64,000 bases of DNA, taken from the NCBI GenBank assembly GCA_964007475.1, contig OZ023273.1, positions 30,305,557 to 30,369,556 of the forward strand. The letters run 5' to 3'. The translations under genes and the position numbers were made by a program. Origin of the DNA: Hybos culiciformis (lineage: Eukaryota; Arthropoda; Insecta; Diptera; Hybotidae). Below are positions 27,456 through 39,699 of the stretch, piece by piece; within the stretch, counting starts at the first letter, position 1, and each line of letters begins with the position of its first letter. A model generated the notes under the pieces. The model was not told where the DNA came from, ran no database searches, and was given only the letters and a program-made list of their open reading frames with translations.

Positions 27456-27690
27456 TTAAATGCCTGCTTCGAATCCCCACTAACTGATGAACTGGGCGAC
27501 GGTTTCGAACTTAAGTCTAACGGCTGTTCACCGGTACCAGTAACACTGCCAACAACTAAATTTGAAACAACATTACCAGTTTCATTTGGGCTTGGGGAAT
27601 CTTTATTTGAAGGACTTGATGCAGCAGCTAACTGCTCTGAGGTAGGTGGGAGTGTAGGTAATTGTTGAGCTATTTGTTGATACCATAAAT
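27456..27690 (-). CDS. Eip93F: E93 exon 6: CtBP-binding PLDLS motif
   Basis: The exon encodes residues 252-330, starting LWYQQIAQQL and ending GDSKQAFK. The acceptor is ATTCAAG and the donor is the consensus GTAAGTAT. It ends two bases into a codon (AA), which the first A of the last exon completes to AAA (Lys330), giving AFK-VKPR across an 8.9-kb intron. PLDLS at residues 308-312 is a textbook binding motif for the corepressor CtBP, and the same motif occurs in LCOR-family proteins. The rest is Ser/Pro/Gln-rich and probably disordered. It is separated from exon 5 by an 82-bp intron. Confidence 0.95.
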
Positions 27691-27772
27691 CTTGAATAAC
27701 AAAGAAAAAATAGAAATTATAAAATATATCTACCTATTTTGAATATTTTATGTTAATTCAATTTATTTTTAC

Positions 27773-27977
27773 TTGGATAAAGTTGACCTAAAGGTGATTG
27801 TAATCCTTGAATTGCTGCTAATCGTACAGCCACTGATTCAAAAGATGTCATATTCGGTGGAATTTGTGAATCTATTTGATGTGATGTCACTAATTTCTTA
27901 ACATTTAAGAATGATTGATTAGAAGGTATTATATCAGGTGTACTGTTTCTGGAATCGCTATCAGAATCATTCGCTGA
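27773..27977 (-). CDS. Eip93F: E93 exon 5
   Basis: The exon encodes residues 184-252: SANDSDSDSR, NSTPDIIPSN, then a stretch with VRLAAIQGLQ and SPLGQLYP. It opens in phase 0 after a weak acceptor (ATATAG). A second AG four bases further in would shift the frame, so the first is preferred. It ends with one base (A) before a weak donor GTAAAA, and the next exon completes AAT, so Asn252 joins LYP to LWYQQ. The exon has no named domain. It is an acidic, Ser-rich linker followed by a short segment likely to be helical. Confidence 0.9.
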
Positions 27978-28069
27978 CTATATGATGTAAAAAAAAATAA
28001 TAGTAATTTATTTTCATGTTAAAATTACATAATTAAATTATAATCTATTAAATTAAATTGTTTATTCAC

Positions 28070-28281
28070 CTTATTGGCGAGCTCTGCCTCGGACAATGCC
28101 GGGCCGGACTCAGCCACAATTTCTCCTTTTTCGTTCACCGTGAGAAGCTTTCCGTCAACACAAAAGTAACACCGATCAGCTGGTTTCCAATCAACTGGAT
28201 TATTTGTCAAAGTTGAGTTTTGTATTTCTTCTTTGGTGGTGGTTTTTGGATTTTCAATATGATTATCTGCGCTTGAATATT
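28070..28281 (-). CDS. Eip93F: E93 exon 4: CYFC motif
   Basis: The exon encodes residues 113-183. The acceptor is AAACAG, with one base of Glu113 supplied by exon 3, and the donor is AAG/GTGAAT in phase 0. The C-terminal half is rich in G+C and carries WKPADRCYFC, then VDGKLLTVNE and KGEIVAESGP. Cys150 and Cys153 form a Cys-x2-Cys pair, with no second pair nearby to complete a classical zinc finger. An ORF starting near 28291 uses a TTG inside the intron and is not a real start. From family knowledge this CYFC block is conserved in insect E93 proteins; its biochemical role is not clear from sequence. Confidence 0.93.
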
Positions 28282-28422
28282 CTGTTTGCAAAAAAAATTT
28301 AAATAAAATAAAATAAATTAAAATTATAATAAGAATTGAATTCTGTAATTTTACTTAGTTGGGATAATAAATTATTGCAATTATTTATTTTCGATTTTCA
28401 AGTTTTGCATTATTTTACTCAC

Positions 28423-28575
28423 CTTCTTTAGTTAATTTTCTTTCTTTGAATTCTTCTTTATTTTCAATTTGATTATTGTCCTTTGTTGAACAATTTATTG
28501 ATTGATTTTCTTCTTTTATTGATTTCGAATAATTTTCCACAATTGATGGCTCTAATTTTTCTATATTTGTCTGTT
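28423..28575 (-). CDS. Eip93F: E93 exon 3: low-complexity linker
   Basis: The exon encodes residues 62-113, rich in Glu, Lys, Asn and Ser (for example SIKEENQSIN and NKEEFKERKL). It is open through its full length in the only frame that joins both neighbours. The acceptor is CCTTTAG and the donor is the strong GAAG/GTGAGT. It enters and leaves in phase 1, so skipping it (153 nt, 51 codons) would keep the frame, and an isoform lacking it is possible. It has no recognised domain, and its support rests on splice sites and frame. Confidence 0.85.
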
Positions 28576-28799
28576 CTAAAGGATTACATTATAATTTTGG
28601 TTTTTTTTTTTTCGTTTTCCGCACAACGAGTATATTATAATATAAGTAGTAGACATTAGAAGAGAGACATTAGAAGAGGAGAAAATTATAAATAATTTAT
28701 AGGAAATTAGAATTTAATTAAAAAAAATTATAAATAATTATATTAATAATAAGCTTTTTAAATTAAATAAAACTTATTATTTTTATATCCATAACTTAC

Positions 28800-28892
28800 C
28801 TTGACTTATGTTTATTTGCGATCTGGAGAAAACTTCTTGTAAAATTTTCCATTTCCTGCGTCCCATCAACTCTTCAGCAACCCTTTCTAGAC
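28800..28892 (-). CDS. Eip93F: E93 exon 2: LERVAEELMGRRKWK block
   Basis: The exon encodes residues 31-62: LERVAEELMG, RRKWKILQEV, FSRSQINISQ. I recognise LERVAEELMGRRKWK as a conserved N-terminal block of insect E93. The acceptor is TTTTCAG and the donor is CAAG/GTAAGT. It opens with GT, the last two bases of a split codon, so the upstream exon must end one base into a codon. The exon at 63475-63385 ends with A, giving AGT (Ser31). It also leaves in phase 1. Confidence 0.93.
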
Positions 28893-29870
28893 CTGAAAAT
28901 AGAAAATAAAATAATAATATTTATTATTATAACAATGATTTAGTTTTTATTTTTGTAGATTTTTTAGTAAAATAATTTTCTTTTTAATGTTAAATCAAAA
29001 TACAAAATGGTATTTTTCGACATTTAGTTGTTTTTATTCTGGCACCTGAGGAGTTTGAAAAGTTTGAAAATTTAACCAGCATACTATTAAGGCTGATTTG
29101 GTTATTTTTTTAAGCAACTTAATTATTTTATGTCAATAGCAAACGAAACCCGGACGAAAACAAAAGACAGATAGATAGACAACAGGAATTGAATGTGCAC
29201 CTCAAGTATTGAACGAATCATCCAGCTAGTTTAATATGTATGAAGTTAAATTTCTTTAAATCTCTCTGATGAAAATATTTAAATATCTACATACATATAG
29301 TTATTTTTTTCCTCTCTATGAATTTATTTTAATTATTTTAAATCTTAAGATTTTTACACCTCGAAATATTTAACATTAATAATATTAGGTTACATTTCAA
29401 AAATTCATATTACTTATTTTACTTATTTTTAAGTTAATAGTATACAGATGAATTTTGACATTAAATTTCATATATTCGTTAATTAATTTCGAATTATATA
29501 TGTACACATTATTATGTAGGTATATTAAAATTTATAACATAATTATTATGGCACCATTAAATACTTAATATTATGCATAAAATTAAATTTTTTGAAAGGT
29601 TAATGGCCTTTAAGACCGCTGCTTCTTATAATTATCAAAACTTTATATATATAAACCAAATACATAAAGTATGTATAATAATATACAAAAAAAAAAAAAA
29701 AAAACATTTTCTAAAATGGGGTTGATTTTACCAATAATCTTTGAAAAAAAAAAAAAAAAATACGTTAAGGATATTATATTTAGAAAACAAAAATTTTCCA
29801 TGTACAGTATTATTAATATATGTATTTAGGACTCACTTTTGTTTTAAAAATATAATGTAAACATATATAC

Positions 29871-29880
<10 letters not shown>

Positions 29881-29950
<70 letters not shown>
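29881..29950. repeat. (AT)35 microsatellite
   Basis: Seventy bases of uninterrupted AT, flanked by looser TA/CATATA sequence on both sides. It is the longest pure dinucleotide run in the window. Confidence 0.98.
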
Positions 29951-29957
<7 letters not shown>

Positions 29958-32024
29958 AATGCAATTTTATACATATGTAATAATTGAAAATATGTGGGAT
30001 ACGGTATTTATAAATGAATTGAGAAATTATGTTTCCTGTGAAGAACATAACATGCATAAATTCATATACATATGTACAATATTGTATATAATATATATAT
30101 TGTACATATATTGTTTATATACGTACATATATATATTTTTTTATAATTATATTCTTTACATATATGTATATATGTAAGAAATGTAAGTTTAAAAGGTTTT
30201 GGTGGCGCCACATCATGCCGATTTTTTTTTTCTTTCTTTATTTTGTTTTGTACCCCGACCTATGACTATAAGTTTTAATTTAATTTTTTACCCCTAAAAT
30301 TTGTTTCCACTATTATACATATTATATTATATATACATATATAATTGGATATAAAATGTCATCTGTTATTTTTAGTAAGAGCAAATAGAATATTTAAAAA
30401 TATTAAAAAGAAACACCAAACCAAACCACATGAAGCGTTTCTTTCATTTTTTAGTACCATTTCTTTTTAGGACAATTGAAAAATTAGATTAAATTTTACC
30501 CTCATTATTCTGTTTTGAATTTTTTTTTTTTGGTTTTTTATTTTTTTTTATAATTTGGGAATAAAATTATGAATAAATTATAGATATAGTTTGTTTGTTG
30601 ATGCGCGACACGAACAAGGTGTTGTATTATTATATTTTATGTAACAGAGGCTTGGTTAAGGACACAAACAAATGATCAAAAATTATATTTAAAAAAAATC
30701 TATATTATGTATAAAATGATTTGGAATTAAAAATTTTATTTTATAAAGTATAAGTATGCTATCATAGAGATGCGAATTTTTCTACTTAATTTTTGAAGTA
30801 ACAACCCAATATACTACTGCCATGATTCATGAACACCCAATTTGAAAATTTTACAAAAATGAACATAGGTTGTCGAAAAAAAAAATTATGGTGGCAATAT
30901 ATTATATTAATTAATAATTGATCAAATTTTTATCTTATTAATTCAAATAAAAGTTTATTTGTTTACATGTCGATTTAAAAATTAAATTAAAGATAAATCT
31001 TTTAAATTTAATTACATTTAATTTATTTAAAAAAGTGTATCTACAATATTTATCATAAATAATCCTATAATTCTGTTTTTCAAATGCCATAAAGATTATA
31101 TTCAAATTATTAAGAGAAAACTATTGCTTGCATAATTCATTACAAAATAAAAATCCAATATTTTCCTCATTTTTAAAATAAACCATATATATATTCCGAT
31201 ATATATATATTATATTCAAATGATTAGCCGCACACGCACAAAAAAAAAGAACTTTCAAATAATGAAACTTTTACAATATACCTATGTATATACATATAAA
31301 TATACTTAGTATACAAAATATAGAATTTTCATTTCTTTAAATAACCTACCCCAATGGATTTATTAGTGCGTTCGATTGGAAAGTTATTTATAAAAAAATA
31401 AAATAAAAAAAAAAAGATGGAAAAAGTTAAAAAAAAAAAAATATTAAAACACACAAAAACAAAACAAAAAAAATTGCATTGAAGTATGTACAAAAATAAA
31501 AATACAATATTATACATATATGCTTAATTATTTAAGCTTATATTATTGTATATATTCAACATTATATTAATGAGACTAGCTAGGAATTTATTATTGGCCA
31601 CTTTAATGACTCTATTTATGTTTAGGAAAAAATGAAAATGATTTTTTTTCTTTCTTTTTTTTTTTTTAAACAAAATCTTCCCTTCATTTATTTATGAATA
31701 GAATATGTAAAAAAAAAAAATAAATAAAAATCAAACTAATTGAGTGAATCATTTTTTTTGTTTTCATATCTGATTAAGTAATTGGACAAGGTAGGTTTTA
31801 TTTTATGAATGATTTTGTATAAAAGCTAATTTCAATGATACGAAATGTATTTTTTTTTTTGTTTTTTTTTTTTTTTTTTGAAGATAAATAATAAATATTC
31901 TCATTCTAATTTCGAGTAAGAATAAAAGGAATACTTTTTTTTTCTCAAATTTTAATTTAAAAAATATTGTTTTTTTTTAGATAATATTTTATAGAAAGGG
32001 TCCTGCGAAAAATGTGAAAATATC

Positions 32025-32314
32025 ACAAAGAACAGAAACAGAAACAAAAACGCATTTTCTGTTTCTGATTCTGTGTGTTGCTGTTTTTTGAAAGTATGCA
32101 ACAAAGAACAGAAACAGAATGTTGTTTCTTTCATTAATTTTGTATCAGATAGTTCTTGCATTTTCATTGCGTTTTTTTCAAAATACAATATTATTCGACC
32201 CACCAACGAATCGCATCAGCCACAGATAACAGCAGAAAAAAGTCAAAAGTATTTATTTCTGTTTCTGTTGCAATTGTACTAAATTCTGTTTTTGTGTCTG
32301 TTTCTGTTCTTTGT
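32025..32314. mobile_element. MITE-like element with AGAACAGAAACAG ends
   Basis: The left end ACAAAGAACAGAAACAG is the inverse of the right end CTGTTTCTGTTCTTTGT, and the match extends to about 30 bp with a few differences. Internal copies of the same AGAACAGAAACAG word lie near 32104 and, inverted, near 32263, giving a subterminal repeat layout. No target duplication is obvious. It ends only 37 bp before the next TIR element. Confidence 0.6.
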
Positions 32315-32351
32315 AACGATAACAACCCATCCATAGCTTAATGCCTTGAGT

Positions 32352-32759
32352 ACAGCTAATACCGCAAAGCAATTTTTGAAGGAATGTTCCGGAAAACTGT
32401 TCACAGCTAATTTTACCTGAAAGCAAAAAAAATCAACTGCAAACAACTGCTTTTGTTTTTTCATAATATGATTGTGACAGAAAAATACCGCAAAACCAAA
32501 TTTCGATGCAAAAGAAACGCAGTGGAAAAGAAACAAAAAAATTATTTTGTGATGTAGTCAATTCTTTCAGGAGCAAAAAAAAAAATAAATTCAGTTTTCT
32601 AATTAATTATGAAATAATTTAAAAAAAAAAATTCTTTTTACAAAAAATCAATAAAATTAATATCTTGCGTTTTTTATAATTTTTATTTAAATTAATATAG
32701 AAATAACGCAGAAAATCGGTTTTTACGGTAGCTCTAAATTGCTTTGCGGTATTAGCTGT
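32352..32759. mobile_element. MITE-like element with ACAGCTAATACCGCAAAGCA ends
   Basis: ACAGCTAATACCGCAAAGCA plus ATTT at 32352-32375 is matched exactly in inverse at 32736-32759, giving 24-bp perfect TIRs on a 408-bp span. A partial ACAGCTAATTTTACC copy lies inside near 32403. No transposase frame and no clear target duplication are seen. Confidence 0.7.
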
Positions 32760-33024
32760 GATCGACCCATAAGGGAATTTTAAAATTTAGAAATATTTTA
32801 AATTTTACAAAACAAAAAGGATTATATTTTTCACATTTGATGATAAATACAATAAGTTATGAAAAGGCTTCAAGAACCTATTTAAAAAAATATAATAAAA
32901 CTGTAGTACGTAAAAGCTTCAGTCATATAATAACAGCAAAAACTAAATTATCTTGATAAAGCGTCGTCGCTCCTGTTTTCGTCGTGTTCGTAAATAACTT
33001 TGATTTTCAAATTTAATAGTAGAT

Positions 33025-33216
33025 TACAATACATGTTAAGAAAATTTGTTATTACAACGAGTTGTGTATTCACAAAAACACATAGACACGAGTCAATACT
33101 TATATCACGATACCACTAGGTCGAGTGATATAATATTGAAAAGTGTCTATGTGTTTTTGTGTATATACACAACGAGCTGTATAACAAATTTTATAAACAT
33201 GTTTTCTATACTGTTT
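33025..33216. mobile_element. Foldback element, about 190-bp imperfect palindrome
   Basis: The two halves are near-complementary over about 80 bp. The left arm holds AAATTTGTTAT, then CACAAAAACACATAGACAC, then TATATCAC. The right arm is the inverse, ending ATAACAAATTT. The arms meet at a loop of about 16 bp centred near 33114. The whole unit could fold as one long hairpin. It is probably a foldback or MITE insertion. It could also be a conserved hairpin, but it lies deep in an intron among other transposons. Confidence 0.75.
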
Positions 33217-36200
33217 TAATGTGCATGTGTAGTTGCAATCAATACATTTGCAATGCAAAAAATAAACAAAAGTTCAAAATGAAGTAAGTAAATAAAATTT
33301 ACTTAATACGGAGAATGTAAATAAAATTTACTTAATTAAATAATTACATGTGTATTGACGCATGTAATATACCATTTACCGAGCCAAAATTACGATTTTA
33401 AATACAACTTACCGATCACATGCCCATTAAAATATTTACAACCAATATTAATATTATAGCACTATATAAAAATTATTGTTGCAATAGAAATGTACAGAAT
33501 ATTTAATAAAATCAAAATCAGTGCTGTAGGATATAATAATAAAGTTTACATAATAAAGATTGATACATGCGTGCTATATAATAATATTTATGTGACAAGG
33601 TAGGAAAAAGGATTTTTTTTGTACTTTTGATGAGAAAAACTATTTTCAGGTGTTTTTTTTTTAATTTAAAGAATAATGGGATACATAATTTTATAATATT
33701 TTGATGAGCCCACTTATATCTACTACTTTATACCTATTCAAAAATGTAAATTTAAATGTTATGTACAAGATTTATTTTGTGAAAAATTTCTAATATTAAT
33801 GAAATTCGTGTAATTGACATAAATTGCACGCATATGAACAATTTTGTGATGAATATTGTTGTACATTTATGTATGTAAGGTTATCACTTATCATATTAGT
33901 GTAATCTATTTTTTTTTAAATTTTAATAACAGATTCCAAACATCCTTATCAAGTTCAATCCTCATCATTAATTTTCGTAAGTCATTTGATTATCATATAT
34001 TTTGAAATAGATGAAAACGTCGCTTACTAAAATTTGAACTAAAATTAATTTAATATGAAGTTTTATTTTGGAAGTTTATTTATTTGGAAAAAAAGAAATA
34101 AAAAAATTGTATTTACTCTACATGTAATTTGTTTGAGAGCAAATATTTTCGATGTTTACAGTATAATCTAACTATTCTAGTTCAAAGATCGATGTTTATT
34201 TATCCATAATATTGATATTGTTAGCTACCTAAGTATTAATTGTGAATTGTGACAATTGTCAAAATATTTTTTTAAGTTATAATAATATTTATTTATTTGT
34301 CAAAATAAAATAAAGTTTATTTGCCAAAGAATTAATAATTCAATGATTTATAAATCGACCGATTTATCCAAAAATGGTAAGAACTTAAAATTTAAAAAAA
34401 TCAAAATTATTGAAATTTTGTGAACTTTCATCAGACTTCTTATGTGTAAGAATTTGAATCCCTTCCTTTTCCTTTGCCTACAACAGAAAAAGGGAAAAGC
34501 GGATTAAAAAAATTAACATAAAAATATGCTAGATATTCTTACGAACAGATATTTTGCGAAAGGAAACTCATATGAAAATTGGTAAATTAGTGAGTGTCAA
34601 TATATTTATTATGTCTATACATTTATGTATAGAAAAAAATTTACAGAATATGTAAATCTTAAGTTTTATATAAAAGTGTACGTATAATCATAAATTTTAT
34701 ATTTTATACGTTAACGAAAACTATACACGAGAAAACGAGGAAAAAATAACTTTATTTTTTATAAATGTATGTATGTACATATAACCTAAATTATGATAAC
34801 AAAATTCAAATATCGTTAAAAATATAACTTCTGAAGAAGAAAAAAAAAATCTTTGCATTTCTCATTTCCCTGAAACAACTTGAACATTTACACAATATTT
34901 TGAAAAATATAAATTATTTGTGCATGCGTGACTTTCGGGTGCATATTAATGCATACACTTTTTTTTTTATTTATTTTTATTTAAATTTTTAAAAGAATTA
35001 AAATTATTTGTATATTATTTTTTTTTTTGTATGAAAACTTTTTATATGAATACGCACGAGAATTGAAAGCTAAATTTACTTAAGAAGCTGAATTTACTTA
35101 TGCCATAAGGAAAAAATAATAATTAAACAGCGTCAGTTTGAGGAAGGTTACAAAAACTTGTACCCCTAACGTTAAATATTGTCCTTGTATAAATGCATAA
35201 CGACGTGTACGATTTACATAATATTTATGAAAAACAATTTGTATCCGTCAATTAAGAAAAAAAAAATCTTACTAAGATCTAATTCTAGATTGAAAACTTT
35301 TACTTTAATTTTGTTCTTATAATATAAGTAAATTAATTTTTATTTTTAAATTATATTTTTAAATAATGTATAATTTAGTTTTCTTAATTTTATGCTTTTT
35401 AGAGCGTTTTATTACATTTTTTCTACCAATTATTAAATATATTTGTTTTGTGGAGATAAAATATCTGTACTAGGTATGTGGAAATGTAAAGAAAAAATGT
35501 TTGTAGGCATTAAATGAAAAAATTGTAGCAGCTCATATAAGAAAAAATTCAGTTTGTAAATTATTTTACAATTAAGGTCTATAGTTTTTATTGGATAATT
35601 TTATTGTTTCAATCCATAAAATTAATTGTCTTCTAAATGAATTGAATTTAAATTTTTGATAGTTAATTTAGCACCCTCAAATATTTGTTGTAATACGTTT
35701 TAATGACATATTAATCGTTGTATGAATATTTAAGCAGCTGAAGCTTATTTTATTTTATTAAAGACATAATTAAACATTTGCCTTTTTTTATAATTTAATA
35801 TTTATTTATGTAATTTTTCTAATTTTCAAAAACATTGTTATAAAGTTTTTTTTTTTTTTTTAATGAAAAAAACTTGAATAAATATTAAAATTAATAAGTG
35901 TGTATAGAAACTGTATAGAGTGCATGTAAAAAATCATAAAGCTATATCAGAATATAATATTATACTATATAGATATGTACAATGTATTAAGTTATTTTTT
36001 TTTTATTAAAGAAATATACTTGATTCATATAATAATATTTTTTTTTTAAATATTATTTTTATTATTCGCCTTGTGCAACTATTATAGCTATTCAAGCCAA
36101 TGCCATGGTAATTTGGTTTAGTTTTTTTTTTCCTTTCAATTTTAATGTTTTAATGATTGCTGTTTGGTAGTTGATGGTATTAAAGTTAATATAATATATT

Positions 36201-37656
36201 GAAGAATAACTTGAATATCTACAACATATATGTATGTAAGGGGTGCACGTTTAAAGGCCACGACTTTGTTATTTTGATTCTTTGCTTATTCTTGCATTAT
36301 ATCTTAAAAAATTATGCGTGTTTGATTTTTTATTTTATAATAATAAAAAAAAATAATATGAAAAACAATGTTATAATTTTTCTAATTATAATGCATACAA
36401 TAAATGTTTTTGATCAGTGATCACCTACCTATGATCTACGGAACAATTTTTTTTTAAATATTGAAATGCAAATTAAGTATAAATATATTTTAAGGATTTC
36501 AGGTTTTACAATATAAAAAATTATAATAGTAGATCATTTAATTTAAACGTTCTGGCTAGTATAAAATTTATTGTATAACCTTAATGGATTGAAAAAAAAT
36601 TTATAGCTTAATACTATTTTACTATTTTTTCTCCAAATGATTTAAAAGACGTTCAGCATACCTCCGAGAACAATTTAATATAAAATAAAGACATAATGCT
36701 TACCATATCAGTTTGTTACTATTTGAAAGGAAGTCTTTATATTAATCTCGTATACATATAAATTAATTTAAATTATAAATAAAAATTAAAATCTAAGAAA
36801 ATTTTCCTGTAATTGTTATGATAAACGTTAAAGCCTAAAAGAATGGTCAATCAAGATTTAATAAAGATTTTCCATGTTCTGTAAACTAATTTTTTTTTGT
36901 TTTAAATATTAGAAAACATTTATTATTTTTCAAAGTTTATAAAAAAAGAAATTAAAAAAAAGTCAGTGATGTTGTGTTTTTTGTGGAATATGTAGATAAA
37001 CTCTTATATAGGGGTTTTTTGAGAAAAAAGTTTTTCTTTGAATACTCCATTTATTTGTACAGAGTAGGATGTTTTCAACATATAGTTTAAGATTAGTTAA
37101 TGTTTCGTTCAAAAAAAAAAAAAAATTATGTGTTAAGTTAAGATTATGCTGTTTCTACAACACACAGCCATTCTTATTTTAGCTACAGAATTCAGAATTA
37201 ATTCAATTAAGTCAATAAAACTATATTTTTGGGTCGAGAACAGGGCGCATGTTAACAATTTTATAATACGTAATGTTTTCATGTATTTACTATGAATTTA
37301 TAATTACAAATTATTACACTCACTTAATAATATAATTACATTTTGTTTTCTTATTAAATAAATTAACAAATTCATTATTATATTAAGATATATAATAATA
37401 AAACAATAATTATAAATTATTCACTCGGAAGAATTTTTTTTTAATTATTATTATTTTTTTTCTTCTATGAAATGATCCTAAAAGTATTTTTTAACATAAA
37501 TTTTATAATAATATACAAAATAAAATACTTTTAAACAAATTATCCGTTTATATACTTGTATAGTTGAACTATAAAATGAAAGATGTGTACTATTATTATT
37601 ATTATAATTCTAGGTAAATGCACAATAACGGATTGCATAAGTCTAGCAACAAGTGG

Positions 37657-37702
37657 CATCATCGTCATCATCAACATCATCATCACTATATATATATATA
37701 TA
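37657..37702. repeat. CATCAT-rich tract running into (TA)n
   Basis: GCATCATCGTCATCATCAAC continues as ATCATC and then changes into about eight TA units. Confidence 0.85.
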
Positions 37703-39532
37703 TAATATATATAATATTATATATTTACATAATATTTTGTTACATCCTCTCTTATTGTGTATACAATTCTACACATTAAGTTTATTTTCATTTTATATGG
37801 GCATGCAATTGAATTTATACATATTTTAATATAATAAAACTGTTATTTTCACATAATAATTTTGTATATATAATATATATGAAAAATAAGTTATATTGTA
37901 GATATTTATATATAATATTTATATATATGGAGATATTTTACCGGCATTTAATATAAAACATACACTTAACATAAAATACATAATAAAAATACAGATAAAT
38001 ATATCTTCGCGCTAGACACATTTTATTCCATAAATAGTTAAATCAGAATATTATATAATATATCCTGATGGTGGACACTTAAGAAATTTGGCTCAAAACA
38101 AATATTATACGTCAGAATAATTCAATTATTAATCAATACGATTCAATAATATAATTTTACGGTGTCACAAAAGAATTAAAAAATATATACATAATAATAC
38201 AGGTAAAAACCATTATTTAATATTTGAAATCAATTAAATGTTTAAAAAAAAATTAAATTGTAGTGTTTCTTTTTATGTACTGAATCTATAATAACATAAT
38301 AACTAAGTATAATAATGATACCATTATAAAATTTAAATTTAAACTTGCATTCATTTTCTGAAATATTTCTGACCTATAATATTAAATATATAAAATAAAG
38401 GAATCAATATTTATTTTATTTCTTGTATATTAGTAATTTTTTTGTATATTATCGAAAGTGAAAAAGAACCTTTGAGAGATTTAAACCAAAATATGAAACA
38501 TCATTATAATATATAGCTAACTATGTATTGAAATTTTACATTTTACAATTTAGGTGAAAGTTCATTAACAATTAAAATTTGACCTATGATCAAATATATT
38601 AAATTTTCCGTTCTATAATTAATTATTTTTACCAAATTCCACATTTTAGATGTTTACATTACATATTTCATTCTGAAATCTAATACTTTTAGTACTAAAG
38701 TCCATGTCAAAAATCATACAATTTTACAATTTGACGCAAGATTTCTAATTTTAAAAATATTAATAACTGTCAAAGGAACTTGATGGAACTCTTAAAGGAA
38801 ATAATATAATCAGAGTAATCGAATGGCTGTTTCAGATTTTCATGAACTGATTTTGTTATGCTTGAAATATTCATCGAAAAATTTTAATGACTCATTTAAA
38901 ATAAAGTAGCCCTTAAATTTCAATTAAAATTTTCTATTTTGCAATATTTTTTTCACCTTTCAGTTTTATTATCTAGGGAAATTTTTTTTTTTAATATGAA
39001 AATTTTGATATCTTTTCTATAGAATTTGAAAAAAAAAGAAAAATAAAATAAAAATTTTTTTAGACAAAAACTACAGAATTTACACTTTCCCAATTCAAAT
39101 AAAATGTTGAAAATGGAAATATCTCTGTCGTACATATTTTTATTGTTCAAATTCAACGATGATATGAAAAACTTTTCTTTAATTATGATGTTTGAATTCT
39201 TTTATGATTTTAAAAGCAAAGGTACATAAAAATGTGTAAGTAGGTGTTGTGTTTATTGAGAAAATTATCAAAATGCAAATCCCCTGTTAACGAGAGGGTT
39301 TACGACATAGGGTGTGAAAAATGTGTAGAATTAAATTTTTTGTTTTTAATTGTGTCGTCATTATGTAGAAATGTGCATTAAAAAATAATGTATGAGTTCG
39401 AAATAAGATAAAAAAAAAAACTGTTTTTGTTTAAAGTAAATTTACATTAGGTATTCAATATTTTTATGCTAGAGATAACTAGAGACTCAGTGGGTTACTT
39501 TATCATCATATGTACCTACCATATAGAGAAAG

Positions 39533-39699
39533 ATAATACAAATTTTTTCTTATGAAAAATAACAGCTGTCGTTCAGTTTGACAGTATTTGTCAAAAAGCG
39601 CGTACATTGAAACAAAATCTATGCAATACTTTGAAATGAAGCTAATACTCACCAGTTATTTCGAACTAAAAAAAGTTGTATGAAATCATTTCTCTGTGT
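39533..39699. mobile_element. Short MITE-like element, about 167 bp
   Basis: The left end ATAGAGAAAGAT...ATACAA resembles the inverse of the right end (ACAGAGAAATGAT...CATACAA), with small gaps. The element carries ACAGCTGTCG near the left end. The same ACAGCTGT and TTGTATGAA words occur in the element at 55537-55693, so the two look related. The ends are diverged and the boundaries tentative. Confidence 0.45.

Noticed and set aside
28025..28291. 88-codon frame as a separate small gene
   Set aside because: It begins with a TTG inside the intron and runs past a GTGAAT donor; its middle is E93 exon 4.
29833..30177. Tyr/Ile repeat peptides at 29833-30057 and 29959-30177
   Set aside because: They are translations of the (AT)n microsatellite and the TATACATA sequence around it.
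31952..32536. Overlapping short frames on both strands
   Set aside because: They read through the inverted AGAACAGAAACAG repeats and the neighbouring TIR element; no conserved protein features.
36667..39660. Possible E93 upstream exons ending at donors near 36680 (GTAAGC) and 39650 (GTGAGT)
   Set aside because: The frame that would fit exon 2 contains stop codons close to the donor in both cases. The second also lies inside a MITE-like element.
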